A stretch of 64,000 bases of DNA, taken from assembly GCA_021287065.1 (NCBI GenBank), contig JAJTBE010000125.1:26609-90608 (forward strand), in the 5' to 3' direction. The DNA comes from Bacillota bacterium. GTDB taxonomy: Bacteria > Vulcanimicrobiota > JAJTBE01. This document shows positions 1 to 8,553 of this stretch, piece after piece. Both the position numbers and the translations under genes were made by a program. The stretch's first letter is position 1. Each line of letters opens with the position of its first letter. Below the pieces are notes generated by a model. It had not been told where the DNA came from. It saw only the letters and a program-made list of their open reading frames with translations, and did no database searches.

Positions 1-2648
1 ACAGGCTCCTGTTTAACTTTGTTCTCTTCTTTTATTTCAGGAACAGCCACAGGTTGCTCAACTTTAACCGCAACTGCCTGCTGGGTCTTTTCAGCAGCAA
101 TTACAGCGGGTTTTTCCTGAGTTTTATCGGGAGTTTTTTCTGTAGTCTTTTCCCTTCCGTCAATGCCCTGTTTGATTAATGCAGGTTTGGGCTGTTCAGC
201 TTTCTTTTCCGGAGGCTTAAACTGAAGATTGGCGGCGTTCTTCACCACATTCGGTTTTTTCTGCTCAATCTTAACAGGACCTATCTGAGATCTGGGAGGT
301 TCAGGTTTCCTGAACTCCGGTTTGATAGTCTTAATTTCAACCCTGGGAGGCTCCGGCTTTGGCTGCTCCACTTTCGGCGGCACGGCAACGGGAATCCCAG
401 CTTTCACAGGTTCCTGTTTTGGCTCAGGCTTAGGAGGTTCAACTTTTGGCAGCTCCGCTTTTGGAATTTCCTGTTTGGGAATCTCGACCTTAGGAGGCTC
501 AGGTTTCTTTACTTCCGGCTTGGGCTGTGGAATTTCAACCTTCGGAGGCTCCGGAACAGGCTCCGGCTTCTTTTCAGCAGGTTTAACCGGCGGAACTTCA
601 ACTCCGGAAGGTGCCTGTCCGGGCGGCTCAGCCTTTGGAATTTCGATTTTCTGAGGCTCTGCCTTTGGAATTTCATGTTTGGGAATCTCGACCTTAGGAG
701 GCTCAGGTTTCTTTGCTTCCGGCTTAGGCTGTGGAATTTCAACCTTCGGAGGCTCAGGAACAGGCTCCGGCTTCTTTTCAGCAGGTTTTACCGGCGGAAC
801 TTCAACTCCGGAAGGTGCCTGTCCGGGCGGTTCAGCCTTTGGAATTTCGATTTTCTGAGGCTCTGCTTTTGGAATTTCCTGTTTGGGAATCTCAACCTTA
901 GGAGGCTCAGGCATCTTTGCTTCAGGTTTTGGCTGAATTGCTGTAATTACAGGCTGGGTAACGATCTTTTCTTCCTGTCTGGGAAGAAGTTCAAGCTTTG
1001 TAAGTCCGGCGCTTTTATCTTCAATATGAGATTTTGCAGGGGGAACTTCCTGCTTTTTGGTTTCGGTTATTACAAATGAATCTTCATCATAAGATGGTTT
1101 GCTCTGCTCTGTTTTTGGCAGCGGCTGGATTGTGGTGAGCTTTTCCTGATACCTGTCCTGCTCCGGAATAGTAAAACCCGGAGGGAGGTTTATCGCAGTG
1201 GTTTTTGATTCGCCGAAAGCGGGAATAACCGGTTTTTCTGCGGGCTTTTTAGGTGGTGCTACAGGAGTGTCCCCTGTTTTATCCTCAGCAGCAGGAACTA
1301 CAGGTTTGGTTCCTTCTGTGTATTTCAGAATATCAGGTTTTTCTATGGGAACCACAGTAGGCTTTTCCTGTTTGATTGTCTGCTGAATCTCTTCGGAAAC
1401 TGGGGCGGAAACAGGAGCAAGCCCAACCACCGACATTCTTTTGATTTCTGCGGGTTCAGGGATTGTGGTGTTTATAGAAGGCGGAGCGGATTTAACTTCA
1501 GGGACGATTGCCATCCTTGGTTCCGGTACGGACGACTCCTGATGAAGCTCGGTTTCGCTTGCGTGAGATTCTCCCATGTGATGAGCATGGGGATGAGGCT
1601 TAATTTCCGTTGCTATATCCAACTGCAGCGGGGCAGTAGGAGGAGCAGGAGGCAGAACTTCATGCCGCGGCGCCGTAATCTCCGGTTCAGGTTTTGCCTG
1701 ATGAGACTCTTCATAATGTTTTTTGAATGCAACAAGAGCTTCCTGAACAAATTCCACTCTCTGAAAGCGCTGGCTTTTTCGCACATCGAGGAGTTTATCA
1801 AAAATATGCTGGAATTCATCCGGAAAATCAGGAATATACTTTTTTAACCGGGGATAATCAAAGGTATCGCGGTTCTGGGGATCATCAGCGGACAAAAGAT
1901 GGTGGAAAGTAGCTCCTATACTGAACAGGTCGGAGGAAAGTTCAAACTTGCCTGAGTAGTGTTCAGGGGAGGAGTAACCGTATGTTCCCACTGATGTGCC
2001 GGTGTGGGTATGCATTCCGATGGTGCGGGCTAAGCCGAAATCTACGAGGAACAGCTCATTCCGGTTATTGAGCATTATGTTTTTAGGTTTAATATCTCTA
2101 TGGATGATTGGCGGATTCTGGTTGTGCAGATATTTGAGGATTTCCAGAAGATCGCTCATCCATCTTATGCATTCTTCAACATTGATCCGTTTGTTCTCTC
2201 TGGTTTTTACCTCAACAGCAAGATTCTCGCCTTCAATGTACTGCATAACAATATACATATTGCCCTTGTCCTGAAAATAATCAATGACTTTGGGCAAGCC
2301 TCTGTAGTCGAGTCTGAAGAGGATTTTTGCTTCTTCGGTGAAGCGTTTTTCCACATAATCACGCTCAGCCTGGGTAACAAAAATAGGGAGAAGTTCTTTA
2401 ATTACAACCAGATAATCCATCTTGGCATCACGGGTCAGATAAATTCTGCCCATTCCGCCTTCACCGAGTTTCTTTAAAATTTTGTATCTGCCGTCCCTCA
2501 GCGAACCTAAATCTTCTTCCTTTTTCTGCGGTCTTATCTCATCAAGGGGAGTTGCTCTGAAAGCATCGGCATGGGAAAGCTGCGCTCCGCATATTACGCA
2601 GAACGTGGCATTGTCTCGGTTTTTATGGCCACAGTCGGGACAAATCAT
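1..2648 (-). CDS. Zinc-ribbon Ser/Thr protein kinase with P/E/K-rich repeat tail (3' end outside window)
   Basis: The frame is open from ATG at 2648 to the left edge, so the C-terminus is missing; about 882 residues are visible. A zinc ribbon (C3, C6, C17, C20) is followed by a complete Hanks-type kinase domain, about residues 54-310: glycine loop LGEGGMG (61-67), ATP lysine K84, HRDIKPKN (183-190) and DFG (203-205). Downstream the protein is low-complexity and rich in Pro, Glu, Lys and Val, with repeats of the PKVEIPK type that resemble the periplasm-spanning part of TonB. No membrane segment is visible before the edge. The start has GGTGAG five bases upstream. The role is probably phosphorylation signalling; the target is unknown. 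The tail could be a spacer or scaffold leading to a domain outside the window. Confidence 0.9.
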   Translation of the reverse strand, partial: MICPDCGHKNRDNATFCVICGAQLSHADAFRATPLDEIRPQKKEEDLGSLRDGRYKILKKLGEGGMGRIYLTRDAKMDYLVVIKELLPIFVTQAERDYVEKRFTEEAKILFRLDYRGLPKVIDYFQDKGNMYIVMQYIEGENLAVEVKTRENKRINVEECIRWMSDLLEILKYLHNQNPPIIHRDIKPKNIMLNNRNELFLVDFGLARTIGMHTHTGTSVGTYGYSSPEHYSGKFELSSDLFSIGATFHHLLSADDPQNRDTFDYPRLKKYIPDFPDEFQHIFDKLLDVRKSQRFQRVEFVQEALVAFKKHYEESHQAKPEPEITAPRHEVLPPAPPTAPLQLDIATEIKPHPHAHHMGESHASETELHQESSVPEPRMAIVPEVKSAPPSINTTIPEPAEIKRMSVVGLAPVSAPVSEEIQQTIKQEKPTVVPIEKPDILKYTEGTKPVVPAAEDKTGDTPVAPPKKPAEKPVIPAFGESKTTAINLPPGFTIPEQDRYQEKLTTIQPLPKTEQSKPSYDEDSFVITETKKQEVPPAKSHIEDKSAGLTKLELLPRQEEKIVTQPVITAIQPKPEAKMPEPPKVEIPKQEIPKAEPQKIEIPKAEPPGQAPSGVEVPPVKPAEKKPEPVPEPPKVEIPQPKPEAKKPEPPKVEIPKHEIPKAEPQKIEIPKAEPPGQAPSGVEVPPVKPAEKKPEPVPEPPKVEIPQPKPEVKKPEPPKVEIPKQEIPKAELPKVEPPKPEPKQEPVKAGIPVAVPPKVEQPKPEPPRVEIKTIKPEFRKPEPPRSQIGPVKIEQKKPNVVKNAANLQFKPPEKKAEQPKPALIKQGIDGREKTTEKTPDKTQEKPAVIAAEKTQQAVAVKVEQPVAVPEIKEENKVKQEP
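461..930. repeat. 204-bp in-frame tandem repeat in the kinase tail
   Basis: Two nearly identical 204-bp units (461-664 and 665-868) and a partial third (869 to about 930) lie in register with the kinase reading frame, giving a 68-residue protein repeat. Each unit contains shorter PKVEIP- and KAEPP-like subrepeats. Near identity at the DNA level points to recent duplication, so copy number may vary between strains. Confidence 0.9.
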
Positions 2649-2809
2649 GGCTGCTCACCAGTCTGGCTGTATCTTTTACAGTTAATTTCAAACCCGGATA
2701 AATGCATGTGAAAATCAACCGGAACAAACCTGTCGGGTTTTGGATATACTTCTCGAAAAACTGTGATATTCCTCTGTTTTGTTTCGGTCTGCTTCCGATT
2801 ATACTCTTT

Positions 2810-3691
2810 TCAGACTCTTATACAACTGTTTTTAAGAAAACATTCCATACATTTTTCACTGTCAAATTTTCCGGGGCATTCGCCGGAAATTCCCAGGTGA
2901 CAAAGTACAAAGTCGTATCTAAGAGGGTCTTCGTTGTCCATTTTTCTTAAAGACCGGCTGATCTCCTGAGCCATTTTCCAGTTTGCGTTTTTAGTTTCCG
3001 TAAAACCCAGATATCTGCCGATTCTTGCTATATGAACATCCACAGGTATCACAAGATGGGAAGGGGAAACGGATTTCCAGATTCCCATATCCACAGGTTC
3101 ATTTCTGACCATCCATCTGGTATAAAGGCAGAGTCTTTTGCAGGGGCTGCCTCCGGAAGGTCTGGGGAAGAAATAGTCAAAAGCTCTTCTGTCCCCAAAT
3201 GGTGAATTTTTTGCTTTGTCTATAAATACAGTTGAGAACCGTTCAAGACCGTTCCTGAATTTTTCATCTTCGGAAATGCCTTTTTCTGTGTATCCTTCAA
3301 GAAACAACTGTTCGAGAGAACCGTATTCCTTTCTTATCCTGCCTGCACTCCAGAGAAGTGTTTTAATGTCATCGCTGTTGTTGAAACGATGATATAATCC
3401 ATTCAGCACTTTATAATCTTCGGGGTTTTCAGATTTGACAAATTCTGATGGGGATGTGCCAGTGGCTGTAAATATTTTTTTCAGAACCGAGATGATAATT
3501 TTTACACTTCCGTAAGCGAGGGAAGAAGCTATCAGTCCTGCGGTTTCTATGTCATCGCCGGTTGAAAACATTCTGGGGAACTGTACCGGATCCCATTCGA
3601 TGCGTTTTGCATAGTCAAAAGTCTTTTCAAATTCATCAAGTATCTGTTTGAGTCTGGGGTAGTTTGTTTCTGATTTTACAATGTCCGTCAA
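2810..3691 (-). CDS. TIGR02757 (DUF2400) family protein, endonuclease III-like with Fe-S motif
   Basis: This 293-residue protein starts at TTG (3691), with AGGAGC seven bases upstream. I recognise the TIGR02757/DUF2400 family, whose function is unknown. The C-terminal third parallels endonuclease III: VDVHIARIGRYLG resembles the VDTHxxRV active-site segment with its catalytic Asp, and the last about 25 residues carry C-x8-C-x2-C-x5-C, close to the C-x6-C-x2-C-x5-C iron-sulfur loop of that superfamily. The usual LPGVGxKTA helix-hairpin-helix element is not evident. It may be a divergent HhH-GPD DNA glycosylase or a DNA-binding relative; this is an inference. It lies downstream of the thioredoxin-like gene with a 32-base gap, probably in one transcript. 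Confidence 0.8.
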   Translation of the reverse strand: MTDIVKSETNYPRLKQILDEFEKTFDYAKRIEWDPVQFPRMFSTGDDIETAGLIASSLAYGSVKIIISVLKKIFTATGTSPSEFVKSENPEDYKVLNGLYHRFNNSDDIKTLLWSAGRIRKEYGSLEQLFLEGYTEKGISEDEKFRNGLERFSTVFIDKAKNSPFGDRRAFDYFFPRPSGGSPCKRLCLYTRWMVRNEPVDMGIWKSVSPSHLVIPVDVHIARIGRYLGFTETKNANWKMAQEISRSLRKMDNEDPLRYDFVLCHLGISGECPGKFDSEKCMECFLKNSCIRV

Positions 3692-3723
3692 TATAGTGCT
3701 CCTGTTTATTATTGCGTTCTTAA

Positions 3724-4242
3724 TTATGGCTTATTCAATTCTATTAACAATTTTTTCAGCATTTTATTTCCCGGATAACCTTCATGTCTGAAAACAAGAC
3801 GATTTTTTTTATCAAAGACCATAAATGTGGGGACTGATTTGATTTTATAATAATTTGAAATCTCCCCTGAGTAGTCTGTATAGATGGGATAATCCGATTC
3901 TTCCATAGCCTTTTTTACCGTTGTTTCGTCAGGCATAACTGAATCAATACATACTGCTGAGAAATCACATGGAACTTCGTTCATCTCATTCTTCAGGGTT
4001 TTGTATCCCTGAGAAACTTCTTTCCATGTGTCGCACCAGAAAGCCTGAAAAACATAAATCGCAACTCTGCCTTTATGATGGGGGAGAAAAGCAGTTTTAC
4101 CCTCAAATGTTTTTACCTGAAACTCCCATGGTTTTCCGGCTTCTTTATTCTTTAGCTGTTGGGAAAAAGCTGGGGTAAAAGTGATACAGCATAATGAAAT
4201 TGCAAGCAGAAATTTTATTATGAAGTTTTTTACCGGATTCAT
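3724..4242 (-). CDS. Exported thioredoxin-fold protein (TlpA/ResA-like) with a degenerate CxxC
   Basis: The protein has 172 residues. A hydrophobic signal sequence with a likely cleavage near residues 26-28 (PAFSQQ) sends it to the periplasm or cell surface. The rest is a thioredoxin fold of the TlpA/ResA type: the active-site region reads FWCDTW (69-73), and the cis-proline loop is SVPTF (P138). The second cysteine of the CxxC pair is replaced by tryptophan, so it cannot perform the normal dithiol-disulfide cycle; C70 alone could support mixed-disulfide or peroxiredoxin-like chemistry. Other cysteines are at 92 and 98. It is upstream of the TIGR02757 gene on the same strand. Confidence 0.75.
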   Translation of the reverse strand: MNPVKNFIIKFLLAISLCCITFTPAFSQQLKNKEAGKPWEFQVKTFEGKTAFLPHHKGRVAIYVFQAFWCDTWKEVSQGYKTLKNEMNEVPCDFSAVCIDSVMPDETTVKKAMEESDYPIYTDYSGEISNYYKIKSVPTFMVFDKKNRLVFRHEGYPGNKMLKKLLIELNKP

Positions 4243-4294
4243 ACTTACCCGCCTGAATGGAATTGATATTGAATTTTGGTATATTCAATAAAAT

Positions 4295-4336
4295 AAAAAA
4301 GCCTCCCTCTCAGGAAAACCTGATTTTGAGGGAAGC
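4295..4336 (-). terminator. Rho-independent terminator after the nucleoside transporter gene
   Basis: On the minus strand GCTTCCCTC pairs with GAGGGAGGC around an A/T-rich loop and is followed by TTTTTTATTTT. It sits about 30 bases beyond the stop codon of the CNT transporter. Confidence 0.85.
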
Positions 4337-4364
4337 TTTGTAAACCTTTTCAGGTAAGTATCGA

Positions 4365-5816
4365 TTACAGAAGCATACCTGCAATGGTTGCTGTGAGGAA
4401 GTTTGCCAGAGTACCGGCTATCATAGCTTTAAGACCGGTTTTAGCTAAATCGTGGCGTCTTTCGGGAGCCAGTGCTCCGATGCCGCCGACCTGAATGGCG
4501 ATTGAGCTGAAGTTGGCAAATCCGCACAGTGCGTATGTGCAGATAGTGAATGATCTGGGATCAAGGGTTTCCTTCATTGGACCGAGCTGGAGGAATGCCA
4601 CAAACTCATTGAGCACCATTCTGAGACCCATAAGGTTTCCGACGGCGGGGGCATCTTTCCACGGCACACCCATTACAAAAGCAAGAGGTGAGAACAACCA
4701 GCCCAGAAACTGCTGAAGGCTGCTGGGGAAGTATTTGCCGATTATCATCAGTGAAGGAGTTGATTCGAAATATTTATCAACAGCGCCGATGCAGCCATTG
4801 ATCATAGCAACTATTGAAATGAAGGCTACGAGCATACCGGCTACATTGAAAGCAAGTTGAGCGCCTTCTGAAGCGCCTCTTGCGGCGGCGTCGATGATGT
4901 TGACATCGTGGATCTCAACTTCAACTTTGACGCTGGCGCTGGTTTTAGGCTGATCGACTTCAGGCACAATCAGTTTTGACATAAAAATTGCTCCCGGTGC
5001 TGTCATAATAACAGCGGTGAGCAGGTGTTTAATGTCAACATGGGCTATCATAACATATGCGACCATGATTGAGCCTGACACATGCGCCATACCTGCGGTC
5101 ATCATTGTCATAAGCTCTGATTTGGTCATATCTGAAAGGAAGGGTCTGATTGTAAGGGGAGCTTCTGTCTGTCCCATAAAGATACTTGCGGCGACTGATG
5201 TTGATTCCGCGCCGCTGGTGTTCATAACCTTTGCCATCAGTTTTGCGGCAAAAGCTACGATAACCTGCATAACTCCGAGATAGTAGAGCACTGCAAACAG
5301 TGAGGCGATAAAGATAATAGTGGGGAGAACCTTGAATGCGAATACCATTCCTACCGGTTTTGCATCTGTGGCAAGTGAACCGAATACGAATGTAGCGCCT
5401 TCGCTTGAGAACTCCATAAGCTTTTCAACAGCGCCTCTTGCTCCGTTAAAAAATGTTTCAAGGAAGTTCCAGCGAAGAATAACGATAAGGGAAGCTATGC
5501 CGACGACCCATTTTGTGGGTTTAAGCATATTTTCCATATTCTCATCTTTGTTTTTCATAAGATAAGCTACTGCAAAATAAGCAAGAACCATAACCACAAC
5601 AAGTCCGGTTACTGCTTTTGCAATACTGTCGGGAAGTATGCCGGCGAATCCGATTTTAATATCTTCGCCTTTGAGAACCATAATAGCAAAAGCAAACTGA
5701 AGTCCGATGCCCCAGAAGAATGTCTTCCAGTCGATATGCTTTTTATTATTGCTCAGTAAGTAGCCGATTCCGACAATAACGAGGAATCCAATAAATGCAG
5801 CGAGTTTTTGACCCAT
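4365..5816 (-). CDS. nupC: Concentrative nucleoside transporter (CNT/NupC family)
   Basis: This 483-residue integral membrane protein imports nucleosides with a cation gradient. The family hallmarks are visible: GQTEAPLTIRP (the GQxExP substrate/ion motif) in the middle, and a conserved C-terminal block with GFANFSSIAIQ and GALAPERR. It is slightly longer than bacterial NupC (about 400 residues), because of an N-terminal membrane pair and a short hydrophilic insertion near residues 290-310. The gene follows the BMP lipoprotein gene by 15 bases, so the two are almost certainly co-transcribed, giving binding protein and carrier for the same class of substrate. A terminator follows. Confidence 0.92.
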   Translation of the reverse strand: MGQKLAAFIGFLVIVGIGYLLSNNKKHIDWKTFFWGIGLQFAFAIMVLKGEDIKIGFAGILPDSIAKAVTGLVVVMVLAYFAVAYLMKNKDENMENMLKPTKWVVGIASLIVILRWNFLETFFNGARGAVEKLMEFSSEGATFVFGSLATDAKPVGMVFAFKVLPTIIFIASLFAVLYYLGVMQVIVAFAAKLMAKVMNTSGAESTSVAASIFMGQTEAPLTIRPFLSDMTKSELMTMMTAGMAHVSGSIMVAYVMIAHVDIKHLLTAVIMTAPGAIFMSKLIVPEVDQPKTSASVKVEVEIHDVNIIDAAARGASEGAQLAFNVAGMLVAFISIVAMINGCIGAVDKYFESTPSLMIIGKYFPSSLQQFLGWLFSPLAFVMGVPWKDAPAVGNLMGLRMVLNEFVAFLQLGPMKETLDPRSFTICTYALCGFANFSSIAIQVGGIGALAPERRHDLAKTGLKAMIAGTLANFLTATIAGMLL

Positions 5817-5831
5817 TGAATCATCTCCAAT

Positions 5832-6944
5832 CTAAATATCAGTAGGCGGTTTGAAGTCTTTTAGTTTATCCAGAGTGTCAGGCACCTGGATTTGTCCATC
5901 GGTAATCATTTTTGAGAGCCTGTCGATACTGGGCAGAATGTCTGAGTTCAGTGTTCTGATATATTCTTTTGTATATCTCATGGGGCTGAGGGAAATGGCT
6001 CCTTCTTTTATTCCCAGGCTTGTTGTGCCTGCTTTGAACCGATTTTCCTTCATTGATTTGATACTCTCATACACTGCGACATCCACGCCTTTAATCATGC
6101 TTGTCAGTACCCGTCCCGGTGCTAAGGAATCCTGATCGCTGTCCACACCAACAGCAAAATAAGTTCCTTTTCTGTCGGTAGAATTAATTTTTACATTGGG
6201 AGGTAAAAAACCTGAGGTGGTGGGAAGCTGTATGGCGCCCCGTTCCTGTGCGGCGTCAATTACTCCGTTGCCGCAGCCGCCGGAAGCGTGGAATACTATG
6301 TCTGCACCCTTATCAAACAGCTTGTCTGCCATTTTTCTGCCTGATTCGGGATTGTTAAAACTTCCGGTGTAACCTGAAAATACCTCAGCCTCAGGTGAAA
6401 TGGTTTTTACTCCGGCTTTAAAACCGGCTTCGAATTTTTCAATCAGCGGAATATCCATACCGCCTACAAAACCGAGTTTTTTTCTGGAAGATACCATTGT
6501 TGACAGTGCGCCTACCAGAAATGCTCCTTCTTCCTCCCTGAACCTGTAAACCGATACATTGGGCATATCGGGCACATTGCCGTCGATTATGACAAACTTA
6601 ACATTGGGTTTGTCTTTTGCAACTTTTATCAGGGGTTCACTTAAAAGAACACCGACAGCAATAACCAGATCATATCTGGCATCGGCGAGTTTCCGGATAT
6701 TTGCCTCATAGTCCGCTTCCGATTTTGATTCTATAACACGGACATCACAGGAAAAATCCTGCATCGCCTTAACCAGTCCTTTGTTGGCAGATTCGTTGAA
6801 CGAGTAATCATTCAGACCTCCGACATCTACGACCATGCCAACCCTCATGGAATTAGACAGGGTTCCATCTCCTGTGCTGTGGTTACAGCCAGCAGCGAGA
6901 ACAGCGGCAAAAATTACAACAAAAAACAGCCGCAAGACTTTCAT
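5832..6944 (-). CDS. BMP-family nucleoside-binding lipoprotein (PnrA/TmpC-like)
   Basis: I place the start at ATG 6944, which has GGGTGAT six bases upstream; the in-frame GTG at 6953 lies inside that ribosome binding site. The 370-residue product begins with a lipoprotein signal ending in LAAGC (C20) and then shows the BMP (basic membrane protein) periplasmic-binding fold, with GGLNDYSFN near the N-terminus and a GADIVFHASGGCG segment. Characterised members such as treponemal PnrA bind purine nucleosides, usually for an ABC permease. Here the partner in the operon is a CNT secondary transporter, and no ABC genes are nearby. Confidence 0.88.
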   Translation of the reverse strand: MKVLRLFFVVIFAAVLAAGCNHSTGDGTLSNSMRVGMVVDVGGLNDYSFNESANKGLVKAMQDFSCDVRVIESKSEADYEANIRKLADARYDLVIAVGVLLSEPLIKVAKDKPNVKFVIIDGNVPDMPNVSVYRFREEEGAFLVGALSTMVSSRKKLGFVGGMDIPLIEKFEAGFKAGVKTISPEAEVFSGYTGSFNNPESGRKMADKLFDKGADIVFHASGGCGNGVIDAAQERGAIQLPTTSGFLPPNVKINSTDRKGTYFAVGVDSDQDSLAPGRVLTSMIKGVDVAVYESIKSMKENRFKAGTTSLGIKEGAISLSPMRYTKEYIRTLNSDILPSIDRLSKMITDGQIQVPDTLDKLKDFKPPTDI

Positions 6945-7264
6945 GTAGATCACCCGCTTTCTGTTTATGGATTTTCATTCTTGAAAAATCGTGTAAAATC
7001 CTGCCCATTATTGATGTAATACAATGCTTTACTCTATATTTTACTAACTATTTTTAAAAAAATATTAAAGGAAATTAATTTGTATCGTCGAAAAATCCCG
7101 CAATTTTTTGAAATTCCTTTGCACAAAAGGGTTTGTAAAAAAATACGACTTCAATTTCCACCGATACATTCTGCCGGATTCCGGTGAAGAAAACCAGCGG
7201 CGGGAAGCTTAGTAAATCTGCAGGGTTTGAAAGGACTGCCGCAGATTAGTTAGGAAGGTCAGTT
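6945..7264. other. Divergent intergenic region
   Basis: This 320-base gap separates the left-facing nucleoside uptake genes from the right-facing aminotransferase operon, so it should hold two promoters; I see no convincing sigma-70 pair. An A/T-rich stretch lies at 7020-7140. A hairpin (AATCTGC at 7215-7221 pairing with GCAGATT at 7241-7247) lies in the leader just ahead of the ribosome binding site AGGAAGG of the aminotransferase gene and could modulate its translation. Confidence 0.5.
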
Positions 7265-8536
7265 ATGACAAATGAAACTTTAACAAAACCCACTAAAAGG
7301 GAATACCTCAGAGAAACTGAGATTAAATACAAAGAATATATCAGCCCTTCACTGGCAAGGCTTCTTAAATTCAGCGGTTATGGAACCGTTGAAATGAAAG
7401 CGGAAGGCTGCTATGTGGAAGATCCCGGCGGAGAAAAATATCTCGACTGTGCGGGGGGCTATGGAGTTTTTTCCCTGGGCCACCGTCATCCGAGAGTAAT
7501 AGCTGCTGTCAAGGATCAGCTCGACAAAATCGCTCTTTCTGCCAAAGTTTTCTACAACAGGCTTATGGCGGATCTGGCGGAACAGCTTGCCATTATCACT
7601 CCCGGAAATCTGAAATATACATTTTTCTGCAATAGTGGAGCGGAAGCTGTGGAAGGCGCTATAAAGCTCGCCCGGCTTAAAACCGGCAGAACAAAGATTG
7701 TGGCTGCAGACAACGCTTTCCACGGTAAAACTCTTGGAGCGCTGAGTGCCACAGGAAGGGATTTGCTGAAAAAACCTTTCTCCCCGCTGCTTCCGGAAGT
7801 CATCCATGTGCCCTTCGGAGATATCGAAGCTCTTGAAACTGCAGTTGATGAACATACGGCAGCAGTAATTATGGAGCCTGTTCAGGGCGAAGGCGGGATT
7901 ATGGTAGCCCCCGGGGGATATCTGCAGGCAGTCAGACAGATTTGCGACAAACATAATGCACTGTTTATCGCTGATGAAGTTCAGACAGGGTTTGGCAGAA
8001 CCGGAAAAATGTTTGCAGTTGAACACTGGAATGTGGTCCCTGATATACTTTGTCTTGCCAAAGCTCTCGGAGGCGGAGTTATGCCTATAGGAGCTTTTGT
8101 TGGTACGCCGGAAGTGTGGGAAGCATTTAAGGAAAATCCCATCATACATACAACAACTTTTGGCGGAAATGAACTTGCCTGCAGAGCAGGGCTTGAAACC
8201 ATAAAGGTTCTGCAGGAAGAGAATCTGGTTGAGAACTCAAATAAAATGGGAGAGCTGCTCAAATCCGGACTTGAAGAAATAAAGAATAAATTCCCCAATA
8301 TCGTGGCAGAAGTTCGCGGAATGGGGCTTATGATTGGCGTCGAACTGGCTCAGGAGAAATTCGGCGGATCAGTCATAATGGAAATGGCGAAACGGAGGGT
8401 CATCGGCGTATATACACTAAACAAACCCAAAGTTATACGCTTCGAACCACCGCTCATTATTACCGAAGAAGAAGTGAAAATGTGTCTCGATGCATTCCTC
8501 GAAGCTGCGGAAGCGACAGCGCATAGATTAGGATAA
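7265..8536 (+). CDS. Class III PLP-dependent aminotransferase
   Basis: This 423-residue protein is a fold-type I, class III (ornithine/acetylornithine/putrescine-type) aminotransferase. Visible features are NSGAEAVEGA (123-132, phosphate-binding segment), ADEVQTGFGRTG (236-247, Asp237 contacting the PLP pyridine) and the Schiff-base lysine K266 in LAKALGGG. It looks most like putrescine or acetylornithine aminotransferases, but neighbours point away from arginine or polyamine metabolism: it heads a unit with an SRPBCC protein and an acyl-ACP-reductase homologue. A reasonable inference is amination of an aldehyde, or deamination of an amine, made or used by the reductase. The ribosome binding site is AGGAAGG. 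Confidence 0.9.
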   Translation: MTNETLTKPTKREYLRETEIKYKEYISPSLARLLKFSGYGTVEMKAEGCYVEDPGGEKYLDCAGGYGVFSLGHRHPRVIAAVKDQLDKIALSAKVFYNRLMADLAEQLAIITPGNLKYTFFCNSGAEAVEGAIKLARLKTGRTKIVAADNAFHGKTLGALSATGRDLLKKPFSPLLPEVIHVPFGDIEALETAVDEHTAAVIMEPVQGEGGIMVAPGGYLQAVRQICDKHNALFIADEVQTGFGRTGKMFAVEHWNVVPDILCLAKALGGGVMPIGAFVGTPEVWEAFKENPIIHTTTFGGNELACRAGLETIKVLQEENLVENSNKMGELLKSGLEEIKNKFPNIVAEVRGMGLMIGVELAQEKFGGSVIMEMAKRRVIGVYTLNKPKVIRFEPPLIITEEEVKMCLDAFLEAAEATAHRLG

Positions 8537-8553
8537 AATCTGGAGGTTAGTCA

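Noticed and set aside
461..930. CRISPR-like array
   Set aside because: The repeats are contiguous, in frame and 204 bp long, with no unique spacers; they encode a protein repeat.
322..1079. Gly/Phe/Ser-rich and Arg/Phe-rich plus-strand frames over the left edge
   Set aside because: They are the antisense of the P/E/K repeats of the kinase tail; the repeat composition keeps opposite frames open.
6945..7264. Possible riboswitch (GGTGAA-like segment at 7189 and a hairpin at 7215-7247) before the aminotransferase gene
   Set aside because: The cobalamin-type conserved boxes are not in the right order or spacing; only a simple hairpin can be supported.
7349..8149. Long minus-strand open frame of 266 codons within the aminotransferase gene
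   Set aside because: It has no family features or ribosome binding site, and the plus strand encodes a clear class III aminotransferase.
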